64,000 nt of DNA. Source: Phytophthora sp. 'mugwort'. Taxonomy: Eukaryota; Oomycota; Peronosporomycetes; Peronosporales; Peronosporaceae. The notes beneath the pieces were generated by a model that worked only from the letters and a program-made list of their open reading frames with translations, was not told the origin of the DNA and made no database searches. Location of the stretch: assembly GCA_033558025.1 (NCBI GenBank), contig JAUCEF010000010.1, positions 583,001 through 647,000 of the forward strand. Direction: 5' to 3'. The translations under genes were made by a program, and so were the position numbers. Below are positions 36,101 through 50,633 of this stretch, in pieces (the first letter of the stretch is position 1; every line of letters starts with the position of its first letter).

Positions 36101-39100
36101 CTGAAAGTCCAAAATCGATGTTCAAGTGTCGCGCGAATCACTTTGGTGTTGTTCTTGGCCATGCCGAAAATCCTCGTGTCCTGGTCCCACGACATTGTGA
36201 ATCCTGATCTAGTATAAATCCGGGAGAAAACAAGTTGCATCCAGCTTGCGGGACATAAAGCACGTCTTCCAGTCGCTGTCTTCCATGCCCTGCAGTGCCG
36301 TAAAATACTCCTTGCAGACGACGATGTGAGCGTTTGCACCAGTGTCGAAATACGATTGACTTGAGTCATAGTCATGCTGTCGCTCAGCCCAGGCGATGTG
36401 CTCCGGCATGAACTTGTTCACCTCGCCCTCGGTTTTCGACTTCAGTAGGTAAATCTTCACATGGCAAGAAAATCTGTCCATCACAGCAAGGACAGCTGAG
36501 TACTGTGAGCCGTTACTCAGTCCTGGTATGGACAGATCTGCGAAGATCATGTCATTCATCTTCTGGATGGGCCTATCGAGCTTCTTCCTAAATGGCTGCT
36601 TGCCGAAATGACAGTCTGCACAGTCGAACTTCCCGCGGCGCTAAGCATTATGCGCTTGGCCATGCCGTGATCGACCATCGGTCTGATGTACTCGGGGCAT
36701 ATATGAGCCAATCGCTCGTACCAGACATCAATATCTTCGACCCATCCGTCACAGCAAAGTTTGCAATCACGCTCTGCTTCTTTACGGATTTCTTCTTGCG
36801 GCTCGCTGTGCCACTGAAAGTCCAAAATCGATGTTCATGTGTCGCGCGAATCACTTCGGTGGTGTTCTTGGCCATGCCGAAATCCTCGTGTCCTGGTCCC
36901 ACGACATTGTGAATCCTGATCTAGTATAAATCCGGGAGAAAACAAGTTGCATCCAGCTTGCGGGACATAAAGCACGTCTTCCAGTCGCTGTCTTCCATGC
37001 CCTGCAGTGCCGTAAGATACTCCTTGCAGGCGACGATGTGAGCGTTTGCACCAGTGTCGAAATACGATTGACTTGAGTCATAGTCATGCTGTCGCTCAGC
37101 CCAGGCGATGTGCTCCGGCATGAACTTGTTCACCTCGCCCTCGGTTTTCGACTTCAGTAGGTAAATCTTCACATGGCAAGAAAATCTGTCCATCACAGCA
37201 AGGACAGCTGAGTACTGTGAGCCGTTACTCAGTCCTGGTATGGACAGATCTGCGAAGATCATGTCATTCATCTTCTGGATGGGCCTATCGAGCTTCTTCC
37301 TAAATGGCTGCTTGCCGAAATGACAGTCTGCACAGTCGAACTTCCCGCGGCGCTAAGCATTATGCGCTTGGCCATGCCGTGATCGACCATCGGTCTGATG
37401 TACTCGGGGCATATATGAGCCAATCGCTCGTACCAGACATCAATATCTTCGACCCATCCGTCACAGCAAAGTTTGCAATCACGCTCTGCTTCTTTACGGA
37501 TTTCTTCTTGCGGCTCGCTGTGCCACTGAAAGTCCAAAATCGATGTTCATGTGTCGCGCGAATCACTTCGGTGGTGTTCTTGGCCATGCCGAAATCCTCG
37601 TGTCCTGGTCCCACGACATTGTGAATCCTGATCTAGTATAAATCCGGGAGAAAACAAGTTGCATCCAGCTTGCGGGACATAAAGCACGTCTTCCAGTCGC
37701 TGTCTTCCATGCCCTGCAGTGCCGTAAGATACTCCTTGCAGGCGACGATGTGAGCGTTTGCACCAGTGTCGAAATACGATTGACTTGAGTCATAGTCATG
37801 CTGTCGCTCAGCCCAGGCGATGTGCTCCGGCATGAACTTGTTCACCTCGCCCTCGGTTTTCGACTTCAGTAGGTAAATCTTCACATGGCAAGAAAATCTG
37901 TCCATCACAGCAAGGACAGCTGAGTACTGTGAGCCGTTACTCAGTCCTGGTATGGACAGATCTGCGAAGATCATGTCATTCATCTTCTGGATGGGCCTAT
38001 CGAGCTTCTTCCTAAATGGCTGCTTGCCGAAATGACAGTCTGCACAGTCGAACTTCCCGCGGCGCTAAGCATTATGCGCTTGGCCATGCCGTGATCGACC
38101 ATCGGTCTGATGTACTCGGGGCATATATGAGCCAATCGCTCGTACCAGACATCAATATCTTCGACCCATCCGTCACAGCAAAGTTTGCAATCACGCTCTG
38201 CTTCTTTACGGATTTCTTCTTGCGGCTCGCTGTGCCACTGAAAGTCCAAAATCGATGTTCATGTGTCGCGCGAATCACTTCGGTGGTGTTCTTGGCCATG
38301 CCGAAATCCTCGTGTCCTGGTCCCACGACATTGTGAATCCTGATCTAGTATAAATCCGGGAGAAAACAAGTTGCATCCAGCTTGCGGGACATAAAGCACG
38401 TCTTCCAGTCGCTGTCTTCCATGCCCTGCAGTGCCGTAAGATACTCCTTGCAGGCGACGATGTGAGCGTTTGCACCAGTGTCGAAATACGATTGACTTGA
38501 GTCATAGTCATGCTGTCGCTCAGCCCAGGCGATGTGCTCCGGCATGAACTTGTTCACCTCGCCCTCGGTTTTCGACTTCAGTAGGTAAATCTTCACATGG
38601 CAAGAAAATCTGTCCATCACAGCAAGGACAGCTGAGTACTGTGAGCCGTTACTCAGTCCTGGTATGGACAGATCTGCGAAGATCATGTCATTCATCTTCT
38701 GGATGGGCCTATCGAGCTTCTTCCTAAATGGCTGCTTGCCGAAATGACAGTCTGCACAGTCGAACTTCCCGCGGCGCTAAGCATTATGCGCTTGGCCATG
38801 CCGTGATCGACCATCGGTCTGATGTACTCGGGGCATATATGAGCCAATCGCTCGTACCAGACATCAATATCTTCGACCCATCCGTCACAGCAAAGTTTGC
38901 AATCACGCTCTGCTTCTTTACGGATTTCTTCTTGCGGCTCGCTGTGCCACTGAAAGTCCAAAATCGATGTTCAAGTGTCGCGCGAATCACTTTGGTGTTG
39001 TTCTTGGCCATGCCGAAAATCCTCGTGTCCTGGTCCCACGACATTGTGAATCCTGATCTAGTATAAATCCGGGAGAAAACAAGTTGCATCCAGCTTGCGG

Positions 39101-42100
39101 GACATAAAGCACGTCTTCCAGTCGCTGTCTTCCATGCCCTGCAGTGCCGTAAAATACTCCTTGCAGGCGACGATGTGAGCGTTTGCACCAGTGTCGAAAT
39201 ACGATTGACTTGAGTCATAGTCATGCTGTCGCTCAGCCCAGGCGATGTGCTCCGGCATGAACTTGTTCACCTCGCCCTCGGTTTTCGACTTCAGTAGGTA
39301 AATCTTCACATGGCAAGAAAATCTGTCCATCACAGCAAGGACAGCTGAGTACTGTGAGCCGTTACTCAGTCCTGGTATGGACAGATCTGCGAAGATCATG
39401 TCATTCATCTTCTGGATGGGCCTATCGAGCTTCTTCCTAAATGGCTGCTTGCCGAAATGACAGTCTGCACAGTCGAACTTCCCGCGGCGCTAAGCATTAT
39501 GCGCTTGGCCATGCCGTGATCGACCATCGGTCTGATGTACTCGGGGCATATATGAGCCAATCGCTCGTACCAGACATCAATATCTTCGACCCATCCGTCA
39601 CAGCAAAGTTTGCAATCACGCTCTGCTTCTTTACGGATTTCTTCTTGCGGCTCGCTGTGCCACTGAAAGTCCAAAATCGATGTTCAAGTGTCGCGCGAAT
39701 CACTTTGGTGTTGTTCTTGGCCATGCCGAAAATCCTCGTGTCCTGGTCCCACGACATTGTGAATCCTGATCTAGTATAAATCCGGGAGAAAACAAGTTGC
39801 ATCCAGCTTGCGGGACATAAAGCACGTCTTCCAGTCGCTGTCTTCCATGCCCTGCAGTGCCGTAAAATACTCCTTGCAGGCGACGATGTGAGCGTTTGCA
39901 CCAGTGTCGAAATACGATTGACTTGAGTCATAGTCATGCTGTCGCTCAGCCCAGGCGATGTGCTCCGGCATGAACTTGTTCACCTCGCCCTCGGTTTTCG
40001 ACTTCAGTAGGTAAATCTTCACATGGCAAGAAAATCTGTCCATCACAGCAAGGACAGCTGAGTACTGTGAGCCGTTACTCAGTCCTGGTATGGACAGATC
40101 TGCGAAGATCATGTCATTCATCTTCTGGATGGGCCTATCGAGCTTCTTCCTAAATGGCTGCTTGCCGAAATGACAGTCTGCACAGTCGAACTTCCCGCGG
40201 CGCTAAGCATTATGCGCTTGGCCATGCCGTGATCGACCATCGGTCTGATGTACTCGGGGCATATATGAGCCAATCGCTCGTACCAGACATCAATATCTTC
40301 GACCCATCCGTCACAGCAAAGTTTGCAATCACGCTCTGCTTCTTTACGGATTTCTTCTTGCGGCTCGCTGTGCCACTGAAAGTCCAAAATCGATGTTCAA
40401 GTGTCGCGCGAATCACTTTGGTGTTGTTCTTGGCCATGCCGAAAATCCTCGTGTCCTGGTCCCACGACATTGTGAATCCTGATCTAGTATAAATCCGGGA
40501 GAAAACAAGTTGCATCCAGCTTGCGGGACATAAAGCACGTCTTCCAGTCGCTGTCTTCCATGCCCTGCAGTGCCGTAAAATACTCCTTGCAGGCGACGAT
40601 GTGAGCGTTTGCACCAGTGTCGAAATACGATTGACTTGAGTCATAGTCATGCTGTCGCTCAGCCCAGGCGATGTGCTCCGGCATGAACTTGTTCACCTCG
40701 CCCTCGGTTTTCGACTTCAGTAGGTAAATCTTCACATGGCAAGAAAATCTGTCCATCACAGCAAGGACAGCTGAGTACTGTGAGCCGTTACTCAGTCCTG
40801 GTATGGACAGATCTGCGAAGATCATGTCATTCATCTTCTGGATGGGCCTATCGAGCTTCTTCCTAAATGGCTGCTTGCCGAAATGACAGTCTGCACAGTC
40901 GAACTTCCCGCGGCGCTAAGCATTATGCGCTTGGCCATGCCGTGATCGACCATCGGTCTGATGTACTCGGGGCATATATGAGCCAATCGCTCGTACCAGA
41001 CATCAATATCTTCGACCCATCCGTCACAGCAAAGTTTGCAATCACGCTCTGCTTCTTTACGGATTTCTTCTTGCGGCTCGCTGTGCCACTGAAAGTCCAA
41101 AATCGATGTTCAAGTGTCGCGCGAATCACTTTGGTGTTGTTCTTGGCCATGCCGAAAATCCTCGTGTCCTGGTCCCACGACATTGTGAATCCTGATCTAG
41201 TATAAATCCGGGAGAAAACAAGTTGCATCCAGCTTGCGGGACATAAAGCACGTCTTCCAGTCGCTGTCTTCCATGCCCTGCAGTGCCGTAAAATACTCCT
41301 TGCAGGCGACGATGTGAGCGTTTGCACCAGTGTCGAAATACGATTGACTTGAGTCATAGTCATGCTGTCGCTCAGCCCAGGCGATGTGCTCCGGCATGAA
41401 CTTGTTCACCTCGCCCTCGGTTTTCGACTTCAGTAGGTAAATCTTCACATGGCAAGAAAATCTGTCCATCACAGCAAGGACAGCTGAGTACTGTGAGCCG
41501 TTACTCAGTCCTGGTATGGACAGATCTGCGAAGATCATGTCATTCATCTTCTGGATGGGCCTATCGAGCTTCTTCCTAAATGGCTGCTTGCCGAAATGAC
41601 AGTCTGCACAGTCGAACTTCCCGCGGCGCTAAGCATTATGCGCTTGGCCATGCCGTGATCGACCATCGGTCTGATGTACTCGGGGCATATATGAGCCAAT
41701 CGCTCGTACCAGACATCAATATCTTCGACCCATCCGTCACAGCAAAGTTTGCAATCACGCTCTGCTTCTTTACGGATTTCTTCTTGCGGCTCGCTGTGCC
41801 ACTGAAAGTCCAAAATCGATGTTCATGTGTCGCGCGAATCACTTCGGTGGTGTTCTTGGCCATGCCGAAATCCTCGTGTCCTGGTCCCACGACATTGTGA
41901 ATCCTGATCTAGTATAAATCCGGGAGAAAACAAGTTGCATCCAGCTTGCGGGACATAAAGCACGTCTTCCAGTCGCTGTCTTCCATGCCCTGCAGTGCCG
42001 TAAAATACTCCTTGCAGGCGACGATGTGAGCGTTTGCACCAGTGTCGAAATACGATTGACTTGAGTCATAGTCATGCTGTCGCTCAGCCCAGGCGATGTG

Positions 42101-45100
42101 CTCCGGCATGAACTTGTTCACCTCGCCCTCGGTTTTCGACTTCAGTAGGTAAATCTTCACATGGCAAGAAAATCTGTCCATCACAGCAAGGACAGCTGAG
42201 TACTGTGAGCCGTTACTCAGTCCTGGTATGGACAGATCTGCGAAGATCATGTCATTCATCTTCTGGATGGGCCTATCGAGCTTCTTCCTAAATGGCTGCT
42301 TGCCGAAATGACAGTCTGCACAGTCGAACTTCCCGCGGCGCTAAGCATTATGCGCTTGGCCATGCCGTGATCGACCATCGGTCTGATGCACTCGGGGCAT
42401 ATATGAGCCAATCGCTCGTACCAGACATCAATATCTTCGACCCATCCGTCACAGCAAAGTTTGCAATCACGCTCTGCTTCTTTACGGATTTCTTCTTGCG
42501 GCTCGCTGTGCCACTGAAAGTCCAAAATCGATGTTCATGTGTCGCGCGAATCACTTCGGTGGTGTTCTTGGCCATGCCGAAATCCTCGTGTCCTGGTCCC
42601 ACGACATTGTGAATCCTGATCTAGTATAAATCCGGGAGAAAACAAGTTGCATCCAGCTTGCGGGACATAAAGCACGTCTTCCAGTCGCTGTCTTCCATGC
42701 CCTGCAGTGCCGTAAAATACTCCTTGCAGGCGACGATGTGAGCGTTTGCACCAGTGTCGAAATACGATTGACTTGAGTCATAGTCATGCTGTCGCTCAGC
42801 CCAGGCGATGTGCTCCGGCATGAACTTGTTCACCTCGCCCTCGGTTTTCGACTTCAGTAGGTAAATCTTCACATGGCAAGAAAATCTGTCCATCACAGCA
42901 AGGACAGCTGAGTACTGTGAGCCGTTACTCAGTCCTGGTATGGACAGATCTGCGAAGATCATGTCATTCATCTTCTGGATGGGCCTATCGAGCTTCTTCC
43001 TAAATGGCTGCTTGCCGAAATGACAGTCTGCACAGTCGAACTTCCCGCGGCGCTAAGCATTATGCGCTTGGCCATGCCGTGATCGACCATCGGTCTGATG
43101 TACTCGGGGCATATATGAGCCAATCGCTCGTACCAGACATCAATATCTTCGACCCATCCGTCACAGCAAAGTTTGCAATCACGCTCTGCTTCTTTACGGA
43201 TTTCTTCTTGCGGCTCGCTGTGCCACTGAAAGTCCAAAATCGATGTTCAAGTGTCGCGCGAATCACTTCGGTGGTGTTCTTGGCCATGCCGAAATCCTCG
43301 TGTCCTGGTCCCACGACATTGTGAATCCTGATCTAGTATAAATCCGGGAGAAAACAAGTTGCATCCAGCTTGCGGGACATAAAGCACGTCTTCCAGTCGC
43401 TGTCTTCCATGCCCTGCAGTGCCGTAAAATACTCCTTGCAGGCGACGATGTGAGCGTTTGCACCAGTGTCGAAATACGATTGACTTGAGTCATAGTCATG
43501 CTGTCGCTCAGCCCAGGCGATGTGCTCCGGCATGAACTTGTTCACCTCGCCCTCGGTTTTCGACTTCAGTAGGTAAATCTTCACATGGCAAGAAAATCTG
43601 TCCATCACAGCAAGGACAGCTGAGTACTGTGAGCCGTTACTCAGTCCTGGTATGGACAGATCTGCGAAGATCATGTCATTCATCTTCTGGATGGGCCTAT
43701 CGAGCTTCTTCCTAAATGGCTGCTTGCCGAAATGACAGTCTGCACAGTCGAACTTCCCGCGGCGCTAAGCATTATGCGCTTGGCCATGCCGTGATCGACC
43801 ATCGGTCTGATGTACTCGGGGCATATATGAGCCAATCGCTCGTACCAGACATCAATATCTTCGACCCATCCGTCACAGCAAAGTTTGCAATCACGCTCTG
43901 CTTCTTTACGGATTTCTTCTTGCGGCTCGCTGTGCCACTGAAAGTCCAAAATCGATGTTCATGTGTCGCGCGAATCACTTCGGTGGTGTTCTTGGCCATG
44001 CCGAAATCCTCGTGTCCTGGTCCCACGACATTGTGAATCCTGATCTAGTATAAATCCGGGAGAAAACAAGTTGCATCCAGCTTGCGGGACATAAAGCACG
44101 TCTTCCAGTCGCTGTCTTCCATGCCCTGCAGTGCCGTAAAATACTCCTTGCAGGCGACGATGTGAGCGTTTGCACCAGTGTCGAAATACGATTGACTTGA
44201 GTCATAGTCATGCTGTCGCTCAGCCCAGGCGATGTGCTCCGGCATGAACTTGTTCACCTCGCCCTCGGTTTTCGACTTCAGTAGGTAAATCTTCACATGG
44301 CAAGAAAATCTGTCCATCACAGCAAGGACAGCTGAGTACTGTGAGCCGTTACTCAGTCCTGGTATGGACAGATCTGCGAAGATCATGTCATTCATCTTCT
44401 GGATGGGCCTATCGAGCTTCTTCCTAAATGGCTGCTTGCCGAAATGACAGTCTGCACAGTCGAACTTCCCGCGGCGCTAAGCATTATGCGCTTGGCCATG
44501 CCGTGATCGACCATCGGTCTGATGTACTCGGGGCATATATGAGCCAATCGCTCGTACCAGACATCAATATCTTCGACCCATCCGTCACAGCAAAGTTTGC
44601 AATCACGCTCTGCTTCTTTACGGATTTCTTCTTGCGGCTCGCTGTGCCACTGAAAGTCCAAAATCGATGTTCATGTGTCGCGCGAATCACTTCGGTGGTG
44701 TTCTTGGCCATGCCGAAATCCTCGTGTCCTGGTCCCACGACATTGTGAATCCTGATCTAGTATAAATCCGGGAGAAAACAAGTTGCATCCAGCTTGCGGG
44801 ACATAAAGCACGTCTTCCAGTCGCTGTCTTCCATGCCCTGCAGTGCCGTAAAATACTCCTTGCAGGCGACGATGTGAGCGTTTGCACCAGTGTCGAAATA
44901 CGATTGACTTGAGTCATAGTCATGCTGTCGCTCAGCCCAGGCGATGTGCTCCGGCATGAACTTGTTCACCTCGCCCTCGGTTTTCGACTTCAGTAGGTAA
45001 ATCTTCACATGGCAAGAAAATCTGTCCATCACAGCAAGGACAGCTGAGTACTGTGAGCCGTTACTCAGTCCTGGTATGGACAGATCTGCGAAGATCATGT

Positions 45101-46252
45101 CATTCATCTTCTGGATGGGCCTATCGAGCTTCTTCCTAAATGGCTGCTTGCCGAAATGACAGTCTGCACAGTCGAACTTCCCGCGGCGCTAAGCATTATG
45201 CGCTTGGCCATGCCGTGATCGACCATCGGTCTGATGTACTCGGGGCATATATGAGCCAATCGCTCGTACCAGACATCAATATCTTCGACCCATCCGTCAC
45301 AGCAAAGTTTGCAATCACGCTCTGCTTCTTTACGGATTTCTTCTTGCGGCTCGCTGTGCCACTGAAAGTCCAAAATCGATGTTCATGTGTCGCGCGAATC
45401 ACTTCGGTGGTGTTCTTGGCCATGCCGAAATCCTCGTGTCCTGGTCCCACGACATTGTGAATCCTGATCTAGTATAAATCCGGGAGAAAACAAGTTGCAT
45501 CCAGCTTGCGGGACATAAAGCACGTCTTCCAGTCGCTGTCTTCCATGCCCTGCAGTGCCGTAAAATACTCCTTGCAGGCGACGATGTGAGCGTTTGCACC
45601 AGTGTCGAAATACGATTGACTTGAGTCATAGTCATGCTGTCGCTCAGCCCAGGCGATGTGCTCCGGCATGAACTTGTTCACCTCGCCCTCGGTTTTCGAC
45701 TTCAGTAGGTAAATCTTCACATGGCAAGAAAATCTGTCCATCACAGCAAGGACAGCTGAGTACTGTGAGCCGTTACTCAGTCCTGGTATGGACAGATCTG
45801 CGAAGATCATGTCATTCATCTTCTGGATGGGCCTATCGAGCTTCTTCCTAAATGGCTGCTTGCCGAAATGACAGTCTGCACAGTCGAACTTCCCGCGGCG
45901 CTAAGCATTATGCGCTTGGCCATGCCGTGATCGACCATCGGTCTGATGTACTCGGGGCATATATGAGCCAATCGCTCGTACCAGACATCAATATCTTCGA
46001 CCCATCCGTCACAGCAAAGTTTGCAATCACGCTCTGCTTCTTTACGGATTTCTTCTTGCGGCTCGCTGTGCCACTGAAAGTCCAAAATCGATGTTCATGT
46101 GTCGCGCGAATCACTTCGGTGGTGTTCTTGGCCATGCCGAAATCCTCGTGTCCTGGTCCCACGACATTGTGAATCCTGATCTAGTATAAATCCGGGAGAA
46201 AACAAGTTGCATCCAGCTTGCGGGACATAAAGCACGTCTTCCAGTCGCTGTC

Positions 46253-46257
46253 TTCCA
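46253..46257. repeat. Target-site duplication of element D (partner 50947-50951)
   Basis: TTCCA flanks both ends. The intact satellite reads 'gtcttccatgcc' once. Confidence 0.95.
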
Positions 46258-46570
46258 AAAAGGCTTGGTCACTTGATGGCAAAATGCGAAGTGATTGATT
46301 TAGGTCCTTAGTTCGCAAACTCCTTGCTACCTCTAAGCCTACAGTTCTACCTACTGGGTACACTCTACTGGATTCTCTACTGGATACTGAGTTACTTCAT
46401 CCAATCGCAGAGCGCCACGTCGATGCCCATCTTGTACCCACAATCTTGTACCCACGTGCATCGTAATCATCGTCCCGTAATCGCCGGAGTGATTGAGGTG
46501 CCACTGAGTGAAGGTCATACCGGTATCCTACCGGTATACAGCAGCTGCTCGAGGCGTCTCCTTGACAACA
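46258..46570 (-). repeat. 3' LTR of element D
   Basis: 313 bp, TGTTGTCAAGG...AAGCCTTTT on the minus strand. It lacks about 41 bp present in LTR B between the GATTACG motifs and GGGTACAAGATTG. The core promoter copy at 46278-46294 has one change (G at 46288) that alters the Inr to TCACTTC. Confidence 0.95.
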
Positions 46571-49500
46571 CTCCCACTCGACTCGATAGCCTTCGGTGCT
46601 TCGATGCCGCGTTTGCTCCGGAGACAGTCGAACTGCGCCGCTGGAATGGGCTTGGTCATCAGGTCCGCCAGCATGTCTTGCGTCGGACAGTACTCGAGCA
46701 CCACTTCTCCGTCCTCGACCTTCTCGCGCACGAAGTGGTAGCGAATGTCGATATGCTTGGTACGCTTGTGAAACTCGGGATTCTTGGCAAGCGCGATGGA
46801 TCCTTGGTTGTCTTCGTAGATCTTGATCGCCTTGCCCTCTGTGGTTTCGCCTATCTCGCACAGAAACGCCTTGAGCCACACAGCCTCCTGTGTTGCCTCC
46901 GATAGCGCCATGTACTCGGCTTCCGTCGACGATAGTGCCACCGTCCTCTGCTCCTTGCTGCGCCAGCTCACGCATCCACCGCTCATTATGAACGCGTATC
47001 CGCTCGTGCTGCGGCGCGACTCCACATCACCCGCCCAGTCCGCATCCGAGTAGCCGCAGACGCCGTCTTGGTCCTTGGTGCGAAACTCGATGCCGTACGT
47101 CGCCGTGCCTTGGATGTAGCGGAGGACGCGCTTGAGTGCTTGCCAGTGTGTGGGGCATGGGTCTGCAGCGAACTGACTCAGTGTGCCCACTGCCGCAGCC
47201 AGATCCGGTCGGGTGCCCACCATCAAGTATGAGGCAGCCCACGGCGTTCCGGTAAGGCACGCCTGCCATGCTGTCATCATGCTTGCAACCGCCGTCGCAC
47301 ATAGCCTTGGTCAGCTTGAGTCCGGGGTCCTGCGGCGTTTTCACGGGCTTGCTGTTCTCCATGCTGAACTTGCTGAGGATGCTCCGCGCGAACTTGGTCT
47401 GCCGCATCGTCACCTCACCAGCCTTGATGTCTTGCTTGATCTCCATTCCGAGAAAGTAGCTCAGCTCGCCTAGGTCCGTCATCTCGAACCGCTTGCTTAG
47501 TGCGCTCTTGGTCGCCTTGAGCATGTCGTCATCACTGCTCGCAATCACCAGGTCGTCCACGTACAGCACCACGAGCACCATGCTGTCGCCGTTGCGCTTG
47601 ACGTAGACGCAGTGGTCGGTCTCGCACTTGTCGAAGTCCAGCTTGAGCATGAAGTCGTCGATGGTGTGGTTCCACATGCGCGGCGACTGCTTGAGACCGT
47701 AGAGCGCGCGCTTGAGCTTGCACACATGATCCGGGCGTCCTTCGCTTATGTATCCGTCCGGCTGCTGCATGTAGATGTCTTCATCCAGGACGCCGTTAAG
47801 AAAGGCTGTCTTAACGTCCATCTGGTGCAGCTTGAGCCCGTACTTGGCAGCCATCGCTAGCACGATTCGGATGGACGTGAACTTGGCCACGGGCGCGAAG
47901 GTCTCGTCGTAGTCGATGCCGTGCTTCTGCGAGAAGCCCTTAGCCACCAGGCGCGCCTTGTATCGTTCGATCTCGCCGGCTTGGTTCTCCTTCACGCGAA
48001 AGACCCATCGACAGCCGATGGCCTTGCGTCCCTTGGGCAGCGGTACCACGTCCCATGTGTCGTTCTTGCGCAGCGAGTCGTACTCCGAGTCGCAGGCCTC
48101 CTTCCATTTGCGTGCGTCGTTGGATTCCATCGCCGACTTGAACGTGGTCGGCATTTCTCCCACTGAATCCACGACGTACGCCGCCTCGAAGCTCTTGTCG
48201 TTGTCTCGAGCCATGGCAGACATCTCATCCAGGCCTTGGCGTCGATTCTCTGACGCGTATCGCTTGGCACTCGGGGTCTCCACCGCTTCCTCCAGCGACT
48301 GTGTCCGCGGGTGTCTCTTGCTGCCGGGCAAGAATTCATCATCCCGCGCAGTCTCTTCATCTTCGTCCGTGGTGTCTTCTTCCGCATCTTGAAGGTCCAC
48401 CAGCTCCTCCTTGGGTTTGTAGTCGCGTCTTCCACCGTCGAAGACGTCTTCCATGAACTGTGCATCGCGGCTCACCAGCACGCGACCACTCTCGATCTCC
48501 TCGAACCGATACGCTTTCTCGTGGTCCGAGTACCCCAGGAACCTGCATCGCACCGATCGCGCATCCAGCTTGGTTCGCTTCTCTTTCGCCACATGCACGT
48601 AGGCGTGGCAACCGAAGACCTTGAGGTTGGCCAGCAATGGTTTCTTGGCAGTCCACAGCTCGTACGGAGACTTATCGTTGTCAAGCGCATGTGTCGGACA
48701 GCGGTTGCGCAGGAACATAGCCGTCATGACTGCTTCGCCCCAGTATGCCTTGGACAGACTCGCGTGCTCCAGCATGCACCGCGCGCATTCAACTAGCGTC
48801 CGGTTCATGCGCTCCGCGATTCCGTTGAGCTGCGGCGTGTATGGCGGCGTGAACTTTTGCACGATGCCGCGCTTGCTGCAAAACTTGGCCATTTTGTCGG
48901 ATTTGTACTCACCACCGTTGTCACTGCGAAGCTCCTTGACGCGCTTGCCGGTCTGTGTCTCCGCAAACGCCACAAAGTGCGCGAACTTGTCGGCCACATC
49001 CCACTTGTTCTTTACCAGGTACACCACGCAGTAGCGCGACTTGTCGTCGATAAAGGTGACGAAGTAGCGCTTGCCGCCAAACGTCGGCGTGCGCATGGGC
49101 CCGCATACGTCACTGTGCACTACCTCCAGTAGTTCATTGGCACGCTTGGGCGATGTCGATTCGAAACTCAATCGCGTCTGCTTGCCGAGCGCGCATCCGT
49201 CGCACGTCTCCCACTTGCTCGCGGACCCGAGGTCAATGCCGACGCTGAGCTTCTTCTTGACGATGGCGTCGAGCCCAGCGTGACCGATGTGACCTAGTCG
49301 AAGGTGCCAGAGGTACGACTTGGTGTCCCCTTGGCTCCCGTTCGGACTCGCCGAATTCGCTTCGTCCAGGCGCACGGGCGTCATGCACAGCTTGAACAGC
49401 TTGCCGTCACGCGCACCTATCGTGCACTTCATCCCCTTCAGCGCGATGAAGCATCCGTCGCTGTCGAAGGTCACTGATCCGACGTCCTTGGTGAAGCGCC

Positions 49501-50629
49501 CGATCGAGAAGAGGTTGCGCGTTAGCTTGGGAATGTGCCACACGTTCGTGAGCACACCCTTCTTGATGCCACGAGGCGTCTTCATCTCCATCACAATGTC
49601 GCCGCTGCCGATCGCTTGAACCACACCGTCGTCTGCGAGACGCACGTCGACCGGAGTGAAGGCCTTGTAGTTTCTCATGAACTTCTTGGAGTGCGCCATG
49701 TGCTGCGTCGCACCCGAGTCGACCAGCCATGTGCCACTCGCCGACGCTGCCATGGCCGCATCGCCATCGCCGTCGACGAAGAAGAGATAGTCGCCGGAGT
49801 CGTCCTCACGCGCGACGTTGGCACGCTGCGAGCGCTGCCGTTCCGTGTTGTCATGGATCCGCGAGGGACACTCCGCGATCCAATGTCCATGCTTGCCGCA
49901 GTTGTGGCACGCACCGTTCTTCTTCGACGGTCGGCCCTTATGCTTGTTGTCCCTCATCATGAACGCCTGGCCAGGCGCGGCGCCATCTCCATCGCCACCC
50001 TGCTCCTTGCGCTTCATGTCTTCATGTAGCAGCCGAGACGTCACCAGCTCCCACGTCAGCGTGTCGGATCTTGACTCCAACGCCGTGATCAGGAACTGAT
50101 ACGACTCGCTCAGGCTCCCGAGAAGCGTGATCACCAAGTCGTCCTCGCTGACCGGAGCGCCGACCGCGTCGAGCTGTTCCGCCAGAGTCTTGAGCTTGTT
50201 GATGTGTTGAAGCACATCATCACCTTCCTCCATCATGAGCGTGAAGAAACGCCGACGAAGAAAGAGCTTGTTGGCCAAACTCTTCTTCTCGAAGTGTCCT
50301 TCCAGTCTTGACCATGCATCATGCGCGCCACTCGCCGAGCGAACCAGCGGCAGCTGCGAATCCTCCATCGCGAGACAGATGATCGCCAGCGCCTTGCGCG
50401 ACTTCTTCCGAAAGAGCGCTTGATCCGCCGCAGTCTGGCAGTGCTCCAGCTTCACTTCCCCACTTGTCACTTCCCACAGTTCGCGCTCCTCGAGCACCAT
50501 CTGCATCTTGAACTTCCACGTGTGGAAGTTAGCTCCGTCGAACTTGTTGATGCGGAAGGCAGAAGGCGGCGTGGCGTCCATGGCGAAGGCGTAGTCGGGG
50601 TCTTCAGAGAAGGCGGGGCTTGGGCTCAT
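46528..50629 (-). pseudogene. Copia Gag-Pol of element D, frameshifted before RNase H
   Basis: It starts at the ATG in the PBS. Gag is UBN2-like; CCHC knuckle CHNCGKHGH starts at residue 241; protease DSGATQH at D304; GAG-pre-integrase WHLRLGH and CDGC; integrase D507, D570, E606 intact; acidic linker; reverse transcriptase YVDD at 1023-1026. Near 47229 (about residue 1133) two bases are missing from the AVGCLMYLMVG region, judged by element B. The frame is lost there but stays open to 47027. The RNase H part ([37 protein letters not shown]) continues in another frame to a stop at 46528 inside the 3' LTR, with a VVKETPRAAAVYR tail. Reverse transcriptase could still be made; RNase H could not. 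Confidence 0.93.
46571..46579 (-). promoter_or_regulatory. Polypurine tract of element D
   Basis: The minus strand reads GAGTGGGAG directly before the 3' LTR, identical to element B and within the coding frame. Confidence 0.7.
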
Positions 50630-50633
50630 AACC
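50618..50633 (-). promoter_or_regulatory. Primer-binding site of element D
   Basis: The minus strand reads GGTTATGAGCCCAAGC next to the 5' LTR, matching the other three elements. The Gag ATG is at 50629-50627, inside the site. Confidence 0.8.

Larger units (their letters stand above)
21904..46257 (-). repeat. Satellite array block 3 (largest, about 34 units)
   Basis: 24.4 kb of tandem units mixing two length classes. 712-bp units carry ttcatgtgtcg, acttcggtggtg and gccgaaatcc. 713-bp units carry ttcaagtgtcg, actttggtgttg and an extra A in gccgaaaatcc. A third marker, gccgtaagat versus gccgtaaaat, varies independently. Nearly all units have ttctttacgg. Several units mix markers of the two classes (unit starts at 30179, 30892, 43004). 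713-type units come in runs (38728-41579) and 712-type units in runs (41580-46257). No genes other than the embedded pol relic are seen. Confidence 0.97.
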
